NCBI GenBank assembly: GCA_947503265.1
Contig: CANNDC010000012.1
Span: 1 to 64,000 of the forward strand
Source: an uncultured Alteromonadaceae bacterium
Lineage (GTDB): Bacteria; Pseudomonadota; Gammaproteobacteria; Enterobacterales; Alteromonadaceae
DNA length: 64,000 bases
Direction of reading: 5' to 3'
Shown: piece by piece, positions 34,656 to 41,960 of the stretch
Numbering within the stretch: position 1 is the first letter of the stretch
Layout: each line of letters starts with the position of its first letter
The notes under the pieces: generated by a model
The model's input: only the letters and a program-made list of their open reading frames with translations
The model's database searches: none
Told to the model about the DNA's origin: nothing
Position numbers and translations under genes: made by a program

Positions 34656-37172
34656 CTACAACCTTTTAACATTGTCACTAGGTAGAGTTTCCTTTATCCG
34701 CTGAGCGAGTTGCTGCACATGACTCTCTCTGAGAATAGCCATATGATAGCGCCCATCCAAATGAACCACTTCAGTTGTCTGCGCCTGATTGCCCCACCCT
34801 AGTGCCTCGTCATTAATACGCCAATACGACTGATGTGCTAGTCTGAAAACGGTTACTTTTTGAGAAATTTTCTTCAACTCTGGCTTTCTATTCACCCAGC
34901 CCACATCGTTGATGATTGAATAGCCATTCGCCGGTTCGACAACTTCCAATGGTTGGTAGGACGTCGCTTCCTTTTCAATATGTTGTGCTGACTCGTCAGC
35001 AGACGCTGACGCATCATTGTTAGGAAATAGTCTTTGTTTTATTTCGTCAAAGGTGAGATTGGTAAAACGTTTTTTATAATAACGAAATAAGTTAAGGAGC
35101 TTTTCTAAGTAGTACCAATTTGACACCGTATAAAAAGCCCAAGTATTTATTTGTGCCAAGTAATCTAGTGGAATACCGCGTTGTTCCATTTGACGGGCCA
35201 TCTCAATAGCAATTTGTGAACCCGAACACATACCTAACAGTCTATATGGGCCCTCGGCCTGAGTGGCCAGAACACCTTGGATATATTCTGTCGCCATTTC
35301 AGGAATTTCGCCCGCCTCGGGCTCTTCAATCGCATCTTTATTGGGTGGAAGTTGCAATATATAAACGGGGAAATCACTGCCCATATGATGAGCGAGATTT
35401 GCGAAACCAAGTGTATTCACTTCTGGTGAAGCGATACAAAAAAGAGGGCGTTGGCTGCCATTTTTATTGATAGCCGTAACGATCCCTGCTTTTACTGGCC
35501 AATCTTTTTTCAGTACGATATCGGCCATTTCATTAATTGTTCTTCCTTGAAACAGCGCCACCAACGGAATGGTTTTTCGCTCTAACTGTTCTAATTTTTG
35601 CAACAATTGAACCGCTTTCAATGAGTCCCCACCAAGAGCAAAAAAGTCCTCATCTTCATTTACTTTCTCAAGTTGTAAAATCAGTTTCCATTGCTCGGCT
35701 AAAAACTCAACGAGTGCTTTGCGATTAACCCGCTCTCTTCCCGCTTTTGCAGATTGAGAGAGAGTCGACGTTTGTATCATTACTGGAGCAAGTTCTTTTT
35801 CTTTGGCTAAATCGCTGGCTCGCCCTCCTAGGTTAAACTCTCCTAGACGCGTGTTATCAGTCAAATTAGTGAATTGTTTTAAGGTATTTTCCAATTTAGA
35901 AAACAACGCTTCCATGGACAAGCTCAACTTTGAACCCTGCGCTACAGAACAGGTGAATGCAAGCCCATCAGTCACTTCTTCAACGCTTAAAGTCAGCGGG
36001 AATGCCGTTCGCATTCCCGCTGACACTGCTTGAAATTTAAGGTCGGCGATTTCATTCGTTTTCGCTGGCGCAAGCCACAATAAGATAGAATCAAACAAAT
36101 TCTGATCCGATTCTAGTGCGGTGAATTGATGTAAGTCGCTCAAGGCCAGATATTCAAACTTTGATTGTTTAATACTGTCTCTTTGAAGTGTTCTAAGCCA
36201 ATCTAGCAGCTTCGTATCTTCTGCCAACTTAGCCCGTAACGGCATATTATTGACGAATGAACCGACAATTGATTCGATGTCTGGAACCGAGGTTGGCCTC
36301 CCTGACACTACTGTCCCAAAAAGTACGTCATTGCGACCACATATTTGGCTCAATAAGATTGCCCAAGCACCTCTTACTAATGTCGCTAAGGTTAAAGTAT
36401 GATTCTTGCTTTGTTGTGCCAATGAGTTAAAAATATCCGAAGACAACTCAAAACGACTTTCTTGACTGCTACCCCTTTCGCTATCAAGGGATGTAACGGC
36501 TTCAGTCAAATAGGTGGGATGTGAAAAGCCGCTTAACTTGTTATACCAAAATTCGCTGCAAGACGCGCGGTCTTGTTTTTTCAACCAAGCTATATAGCGC
36601 TTAAATTGTGGCGCTTTGCCCGTGCTAGGCTCAGACTGCCCGCCATTAAGATAAAACGATGCCAACTCATTAAATAAAATAGGAATACACCATCGATCAA
36701 TAATTAAGTGATGTGTACTCCAGATTAAATGATGCTCATTTCCAGAAAACCGTACCAAAGTGATGCGCATTAACGGCGCTTTTTCTAAGGCAAATCCCTT
36801 TCTTTTATCTTCCTCAAGAATAGCAGCCAGCTTCGTGTTTTTCGTTGACTCATTGTCTTTCGATAAATCAATGATTTGATGAGGCAACTGAAGTTTTTCT
36901 CTGACAATTTGCTGCGGTGTTTTTAATCCATTGAATACAAACGCTGTTCGCAATGACTGATGCCTATCTAGAACACACTGCCAACTTGCAAAAAACGTTT
37001 CTGTGTTGATTTGACCTAATACTTTGAGGTGAACTTGATTGAAGAGCACGTCTGAAGGCGAAAATGACGCTGATTCGTTTTCCGACTTATTCAATTGCAT
37101 CGATGCGTGAAAATGCATAGTTTCTTGCATCGGCGAGAGAGGGTAAATGTCTTCTACATTTTTTAACTTCAA
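34656..37172 (-). CDS. NRPS termination protein C-PCP-TE without A domain; Cys thioesterase
   Basis: 838 residues, TTG start. C domain ~8-430 (YPLSPMQETMHF; HHLIIDRW, with Arg for the common Gly), then directly a carrier domain (GGDSLKAVQLL, ~510) and a type I thioesterase (~565-830). No adenylation domain, so the carrier must be loaded in trans or the C domain serves a special reaction. The thioesterase nucleophile elbow reads LLGMCSGSQIA: Cys where GxSxG is normal; the C-terminal His is in GRYHMAILRE. Cys thioesterases are known in obafluorin and sulfazecin assembly, where strained rings are released. First gene of the minus-strand operon; its C-domain N-terminus looks like a COM acceptor. 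Confidence 0.88.
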   Translation of the reverse strand: MKLKNVEDIYPLSPMQETMHFHASMQLNKSENESASFSPSDVLFNQVHLKVLGQINTETFFASWQCVLDRHQSLRTAFVFNGLKTPQQIVREKLQLPHQIIDLSKDNESTKNTKLAAILEEDKRKGFALEKAPLMRITLVRFSGNEHHLIWSTHHLIIDRWCIPILFNELASFYLNGGQSEPSTGKAPQFKRYIAWLKKQDRASCSEFWYNKLSGFSHPTYLTEAVTSLDSERGSSQESRFELSSDIFNSLAQQSKNHTLTLATLVRGAWAILLSQICGRNDVLFGTVVSGRPTSVPDIESIVGSFVNNMPLRAKLAEDTKLLDWLRTLQRDSIKQSKFEYLALSDLHQFTALESDQNLFDSILLWLAPAKTNEIADLKFQAVSAGMRTAFPLTLSVEEVTDGLAFTCSVAQGSKLSLSMEALFSKLENTLKQFTNLTDNTRLGEFNLGGRASDLAKEKELAPVMIQTSTLSQSAKAGRERVNRKALVEFLAEQWKLILQLEKVNEDEDFFALGGDSLKAVQLLQKLEQLERKTIPLVALFQGRTINEMADIVLKKDWPVKAGIVTAINKNGSQRPLFCIASPEVNTLGFANLAHHMGSDFPVYILQLPPNKDAIEEPEAGEIPEMATEYIQGVLATQAEGPYRLLGMCSGSQIAIEMARQMEQRGIPLDYLAQINTWAFYTVSNWYYLEKLLNLFRYYKKRFTNLTFDEIKQRLFPNNDASASADESAQHIEKEATSYQPLEVVEPANGYSIINDVGWVNRKPELKKISQKVTVFRLAHQSYWRINDEALGWGNQAQTTEVVHLDGRYHMAILRESHVQQLAQRIKETLPSDNVKRL

Positions 37173-37332
37173 ATGCAGTTTCTCTTCTTATTTTTTTAAA
37201 AAGACTATCATAAGATTGGCTTTCACCAAATAATTTACAAACAGAATCGTTAACTTTTTATTAACTATTTAACTCAATCAATATAGCATAGGTTTTATAC
37301 TTAAAAACAAAGAGTTACGGTAACTCGCTTTG

Positions 37333-38061
37333 ATGCTGAATATTCTTCCCCACAATCAATTAGACATTTGGCATATTAATTTGGCTGAAAATACTCTTTC
37401 ACACGAAGGGTTTTCCAATTTGAGTAGTGAAGAAAAGTTACGTGCAGCCAAATTTCGCAATCCCGCACATGGAAGTAGGTGGGCGGGTTTTCGCCATGGT
37501 TTGAAATCGATACTCGCCAAATATGTTGATGTGTCAGCCAAAGAAATAGCGTTTTCTTTGGAGTGCAACAAAAAACCAGTCCTAAGTGGATGTAGTGGCA
37601 TTCATTTTAATTTGAGCCACTGTGAAACCCGCGGCATTGTTGGCATATCGTCCTTATGCAGCATTGGTATTGATCTAGAGAAACACAGACCAATGAAAGA
37701 ACTAGATGAAATCATTCAACGGTTCTTTTCAAAACAAGAAAGTAAAGCGCTTGCTGATTTACCTGAGCCCGATAAACAAAAGGCTTTTTTTCGAGTTTGG
37801 ACACGTAAAGAATCACTTATCAAAGCTAATGGGCTAGGCATGCAAATGCCCCTCAATGATTTTGTCGTTCCGAGTACATCACAGACCAGTTGGTTTTCCC
37901 CTGAATTTGATAGGAGTTGTGCAAAGAATGGACACTACTATCTTAATGATGTAATGATCAATGCCGAATTTGAGGCTGCTGTGTGTTTATATTCGAAAAA
38001 TCAAGAAATCGTGAATAAACCGAAGTTAACGCATAACATCTATAGATTTGATGAAGTTTGA
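37333..38061 (+). CDS. Sfp-type 4'-phosphopantetheinyl transferase
   Basis: 242 residues; converts apo carrier domains of the NRPS to holo form using CoA. Motifs: FNLSHCE, GIDLEKHR (Mg-binding Asp and Glu) and FFRVWTRKESLIKANG (catalytic W-KES-K). The start is the ATG at 37333, directly after an overlapping TTG at 37330. Divergent from the NRPS operon across 160 nt of AT-rich promoter region and 39 nt upstream of the lysine-dehydrogenase-like gene, with which it is probably cotranscribed. Confidence 0.93.
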   Translation: MLNILPHNQLDIWHINLAENTLSHEGFSNLSSEEKLRAAKFRNPAHGSRWAGFRHGLKSILAKYVDVSAKEIAFSLECNKKPVLSGCSGIHFNLSHCETRGIVGISSLCSIGIDLEKHRPMKELDEIIQRFFSKQESKALADLPEPDKQKAFFRVWTRKESLIKANGLGMQMPLNDFVVPSTSQTSWFSPEFDRSCAKNGHYYLNDVMINAEFEAAVCLYSKNQEIVNKPKLTHNIYRFDEV

Positions 38062-38100
38062 ATCCTTGTTGAAAGTTGTTGTATTAGGAAATCACAGGTA

Positions 38101-39258
38101 ATGAAGTACTTAATATTAGGATGTGGAGCTCAAGGGTCAGCATGCGCACTAGAATTGGCTAGACAAGGTGATACTAATAAAGTCGTTGTAGTTGATAAAA
38201 ACCCCCAATCCAGAGCCCAATTTCTAACTCCATATCTAGATAATGTAATCGAATTTGTTCAACTGGATATCACTGAACATAGCGACTTATTGCCGCTAGC
38301 TGAAGATATCGATGTGATTGTGTCAGCGCTGCCCTACTACCTTAATTATGAAATTACCAAGTTAGCTATTGAATGCGGTGCCCATTATTGTGATTTGGGC
38401 GGCAATACCGACATTGTTGACCAACAAAAGCGACTGTCGAATTTGGCTGTAGAGGCCGAGGTATCAATTGTTCCAGATTGTGGTTTAGCTCCCGGACTAG
38501 TCAATATATTGGCCCAATCTGGGATAAACGAATTAAATTCAACAGAATCAGTCAAAATCTATGTTGGTGGGTTACCAACAAATCCTGAGCCGCCACTAAA
38601 CTATCAAATTGTTTATTCCATGGAAGGCGTCCTCGACTATTACACCACGCCTGTTTTGGTGTTAGAACAAGGGAAAGTGATTGAAAAACAACCTCTTTCT
38701 GGTATCGAACAATTGGAATTTGAAACGCTGGGTATGCTAGAAGCCTTTTATACGGCGGGCGGAATATCCGATATGCCATTTTTGTATCAGGGAAAAATAG
38801 CAGAGATGAGCTACAAAACACTGCGCTACCCAGGGCATGCTGCCCTGATGAGATCGTTTAGAGAATTAGGTTTGTTTGAACAAACACCTGTTGCTGTTAA
38901 TGGCGCCAAAGTTTCCCCTCGCGACGCTTTTATCGCCAGTGTAGAGCCCATTTTGTTAAAACCTGATAGTCCAGATTTAGTTGCCGTCAAAGTCATAGTA
39001 ACTGGGCAAAAAGACGACGATGACTGTGAGCTCACCTATGAAATGGTTGAATACAATGATGCCGTACTAAACGTTTCAGCTATGATGAGAACCACCGGTT
39101 TTTCCTTAGCAGCGATTGCAATCATGCTAGCTAATTCGAAAGTGAAGAATGGTGTTCATACCCCTTCTGAGTGCATCGATTCAGATAGTTTTATAAGCCT
39201 GTTGAAAAATTGTGATATCAAGATCAATAAAACATCGGCAATGTTACAAGCCCAATAG
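38101..39258 (+). CDS. Saccharopine-dehydrogenase-family protein, lysine 6-dehydrogenase-like
   Basis: 385 residues. N-terminal Rossmann NAD(P) site LILGCGAQGSACALELA, then VSALPYYLNYEITKLAIECGAHYCDLGG, PDCGLAPGLVNILA and KTLRYPGHAALM, all matching the lysine 6-dehydrogenases (LysDH, Geobacillus/Agrobacterium type) of the saccharopine dehydrogenase superfamily. LysDH oxidises the epsilon-amine of lysine to allysine, which cyclises to delta-1-piperideine-6-carboxylate. Its place behind the Sfp gene and opposite the acyl-CoA-dehydrogenase-like gene suggests it provides a building block for the NRPS. Substrate not proven. Its 3' end overlaps that of the convergent gene by 15 nt. Confidence 0.8.
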   Translation: MKYLILGCGAQGSACALELARQGDTNKVVVVDKNPQSRAQFLTPYLDNVIEFVQLDITEHSDLLPLAEDIDVIVSALPYYLNYEITKLAIECGAHYCDLGGNTDIVDQQKRLSNLAVEAEVSIVPDCGLAPGLVNILAQSGINELNSTESVKIYVGGLPTNPEPPLNYQIVYSMEGVLDYYTTPVLVLEQGKVIEKQPLSGIEQLEFETLGMLEAFYTAGGISDMPFLYQGKIAEMSYKTLRYPGHAALMRSFRELGLFEQTPVAVNGAKVSPRDAFIASVEPILLKPDSPDLVAVKVIVTGQKDDDDCELTYEMVEYNDAVLNVSAMMRTTGFSLAAIAIMLANSKVKNGVHTPSECIDSDSFISLLKNCDIKINKTSAMLQAQ

Positions 39259-40398
39259 TCTCGCTATAACTTGACGCTGAATATCAGACGTACCCGAATA
39301 CAATACACCTCCCACGGCATCGCGCAGATTCCTTTCAACTCCTTCCTTAGCTAAATAGCCCTTACCTCCGAATATCCGAATGGCTTCCAAGCTGGATTCG
39401 ACGAAAGACTCAGAAATATGCAGTTTTGCCATTGAAGCTTCTACTGCCGTGCAACTCTTTTTATCAATCATATCGGCGCAACGATACATCAACAGTTTTG
39501 ACGTATCCAAGCGCATTTTCATGTCCGCTATACGGTTCGATACGGATTGAAAGTTACCGATTGATTGACCAAAAACTTTTCGTTCTTTAGCGTAAGAAAC
39601 ACACTCATCCAATTGTTTTTGCATGGCACCCACATGGCCGGAAAATATAAAGCTTCGTTCCCACAACATAGTACTTTGAAAAATGCTCACCCCTGCACCT
39701 ACTGAGCCAAGTAAACACGATTTATCAAGTTTACAGTTTTCAAACTGAAGCTCTCCCATAGGCGTGGTTTTAAGACCCATCTTTTGTTGTGGCTCACATC
39801 GAATAAATCCAGGAGTATTAGCATCCACTAGAAACGCGGATATTCCCCATTGACCAGCACTAGGATCAGTCACTGCGAAAACCAACGCCATGTCACAAGC
39901 AGGCCCTAATCCAATGTAGGTTTTATGACCATTCAGTATGTAACCATCAGGTACGGATTCGGCACGCGTTTTAAGGCTGAATGCATCTGAGCCACTTTCC
40001 GGTTCAGTCATGCCATGAGCACCAATAATATTCCCTTTGGCCATTTGCGGTAAGTAATGTTGTTTCTGCTCTTCACTACCAAAACTAACGATAGGCTCCT
40101 GAACTGCCCACAACTGACCGTTTAGTCCTAGTGTGAGCCCGTTGTCTCCGCATCCATAACCAATACCTTCCATGGCGAGAACAATAGACAGGGTATCTAA
40201 CTCTGAACCTGAATATTGTTTTGGGATATTCATTGCAAACACGCCAAACTCAGCGGCTTTATGCCAGTCTTTTAGCCAGTCTTTGTTACTTGCACCTTGT
40301 TCATCTCGAGCAACTAGATCAAATGCTAGCTCTTCTGAAGCAAATTTCTTTGCCGATTCGCTAAGTGCCTTTTGGGATTCACTGAGGCTAAAATTCAT
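39244..40398 (-). CDS. Acyl-CoA-dehydrogenase-like flavoprotein, PigA/PltE-like
   Basis: 384 residues with the full acyl-CoA dehydrogenase fold: middle-domain TEPESGSDAF, C-terminal RKVFGQSIGNFQSVSNRIADMKMRL and the end GTSDIQRQVIARLLGL. The stretches STMLWER and FQSVSNRIADMKMRLDTSKLLMYR are very like the L-prolyl-PCP dehydrogenases PigA/RedW/PltE that oxidise carrier-bound proline to pyrrole-2-carboxylate. With a stand-alone A domain and PCP in the same cluster, oxidation of a carrier-bound imino acid is the favoured role; a plain fatty acyl-CoA dehydrogenase is the alternative. Convergent with the LysDH-like gene. Confidence 0.8.
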   Translation of the reverse strand: MNFSLSESQKALSESAKKFASEELAFDLVARDEQGASNKDWLKDWHKAAEFGVFAMNIPKQYSGSELDTLSIVLAMEGIGYGCGDNGLTLGLNGQLWAVQEPIVSFGSEEQKQHYLPQMAKGNIIGAHGMTEPESGSDAFSLKTRAESVPDGYILNGHKTYIGLGPACDMALVFAVTDPSAGQWGISAFLVDANTPGFIRCEPQQKMGLKTTPMGELQFENCKLDKSCLLGSVGAGVSIFQSTMLWERSFIFSGHVGAMQKQLDECVSYAKERKVFGQSIGNFQSVSNRIADMKMRLDTSKLLMYRCADMIDKKSCTAVEASMAKLHISESFVESSLEAIRIFGGKGYLAKEGVERNLRDAVGGVLYSGTSDIQRQVIARLLGL

Positions 40399-40462
40399 TT
40401 ATGCTTCCTACAAATTCAGGGTTGTCGAAAGCATAATCAGTGATGAATCCTTTGTCTATTGA

Positions 40463-41146
40463 TTACCCCCTTTGAAGATTTATTCTCATTAACTTTCTTC
40501 TGAATATAAGTGCTGCGCAGCCCGCAATAATAATTAACAAGGTAGAGGGTTCGGGGATGTCGTTCGCAACGACAGCTGGCGACCAGTTTGCATAAACTTG
40601 ACCAGATACTAATATGCTTCCTGGTGGAAGTGGACGAGGTCTTGCTCCGCCCGGAGCTAATGCACCGTTTTCATTCGTGGTGACTCTATCTCTTGCTTCA
40701 TTGTTGCTGTTGTTCGCTTTGGCTACAATAACCGAGCTTGGTCCAAGTAAATACGGCGTTAGTACTTCACAATCAGTTACGCCTGAACAACCGAATATTT
40801 TCGCCGGATTAGAATCAAACACCAAACTAGCTGTATTGATCAAAACCTGATCGAGTAATGCAAACGAAAATTGTTGAGCTTTACCGCTTTCATCTGCGTC
40901 TAAACCTGTCTCATCAACAAATATTTGCGTATAAGAACCGCTTTCGAAAACGACATCATAAAACTCACCGCCGACAAGAACGTTTTTGGCACCTACTAAG
41001 ATGCCATTGCTGTTTACGTCTAATAAGACATTTCCATTTCCTGTTGGTATCAGCGCTGCCTGAGAAAGTGATGGGAAAGAACAGAGCAACACTAGCACAA
41101 CGCAAAAAGTGATTTTTTTAAAGCAAGTTTCAATAAGATGTTTCAT
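40463..41146 (-). CDS. PEP-CTERM exosortase substrate 1
   Basis: 227 residues from the ATG at 41146. N-terminal signal peptide (TFCVVLVLLCSFPSLSQA), a short secreted domain with no family I recognise, and a C-terminal sorting signal IPEPSTLLIIIAGCAALIFRRK: PEP motif, hydrophobic segment, basic end. Proteins with this tail are processed by an exosortase (EpsH/XrtA type) and exported to the surface or matrix; no exosortase gene is in this window. Divergent from the ECF sigma factor at 41409. Confidence 0.85.
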   Translation of the reverse strand: MKHLIETCFKKITFCVVLVLLCSFPSLSQAALIPTGNGNVLLDVNSNGILVGAKNVLVGGEFYDVVFESGSYTQIFVDETGLDADESGKAQQFSFALLDQVLINTASLVFDSNPAKIFGCSGVTDCEVLTPYLLGPSSVIVAKANNSNNEARDRVTTNENGALAPGGARPRPLPPGSILVSGQVYANWSPAVVANDIPEPSTLLIIIAGCAALIFRRKLMRINLQRG

Positions 41147-41408
41147 GATTTTTCTCTCAAACATTGTTTTGTCGTTTATTTTGGTAAAGTAATTTAGTGG
41201 TTATTTTCCTGTGATGTATTAGTTAAAGCGTAATTTGCAAACTTTATCCCTCATGTGTAGGGTAAAAAATGTAAATAGCTGCCGTTATGGGTAGCAAATA
41301 TCGCCCTCCCCGCTGTACCAAAGCGATATTCAAGGCACAACTGCTTTACCCGATTAAAGGTTAAATATTGTTTCTAATAGCAGACTAAGCATGATTTAAG
41401 GCAAGAAA

Positions 41409-41960
41409 GTGAAAGAGCAAAACACGCAAGAATTTGACGCAACAGAGAGCACAAATGAACAAAATTTAGACGACCTTGTTCCCCTCGTCTTTAGTGAACT
41501 CCATCGACTTGCAAAACGCTACATGTCAAAAGAACGTGAGGGGCATACTTTGCAAGCAACTTGTCTGGTAAACGAAGCGTTTGTTAACTTAATTGAGCAC
41601 GATGTTAAGTGGCAAAACCAAGGCCACTTTTACGTGATCGCAGCACGACAAATGCGACGCATCCTAGTGGATCACGCCAGAGCCAAAGGCGCAACTAAGC
41701 GAGGTTCTGATAAATTTATTAGTACGTTTGTCGATTCGATTATGCCCGACAATCAACGGCCAGTTGATGAAATCATTCAGTTAGATCAACTTCTCACACA
41801 ATTAAATCAAAAAGACAAAGATACCTCTGAAATTTTCGAATTGAAATATTTCGCAGGGCTCAGCTTGCCCGAAATTGCTCAGTTACGAGGTGTGTCCTTA
41901 GCGACGATAGAGCGCGAGATGCGATTCGCCAAAGCATGGCTGACTAAAAAACTACAATGA
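41409..41960 (+). CDS. ECF sigma factor (TIGR02999-type)
   Basis: 183 residues, GTG start. Sigma-70 region 2 (LVPLVFSELHRLAKRYMSKEREGHTLQATCLVNEAFVNL, GHFYVIAARQMRRILVDHARAKGA) and region 4 (FELKYFAGLSLPEIAQLRGVSLATIEREMRFAKAWL), matching the TIGR02999 sigma group. There is no anti-sigma gene; instead the stop codon overlaps the start of a membrane Ser/Thr kinase gene (ATGA). This suggests activation by phosphorylation, as shown for the EcfP-PknT pair in Vibrio. It lies between two PEP-CTERM genes, which are candidate targets. Confidence 0.9.
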   Translation: MKEQNTQEFDATESTNEQNLDDLVPLVFSELHRLAKRYMSKEREGHTLQATCLVNEAFVNLIEHDVKWQNQGHFYVIAARQMRRILVDHARAKGATKRGSDKFISTFVDSIMPDNQRPVDEIIQLDQLLTQLNQKDKDTSEIFELKYFAGLSLPEIAQLRGVSLATIEREMRFAKAWLTKKLQ

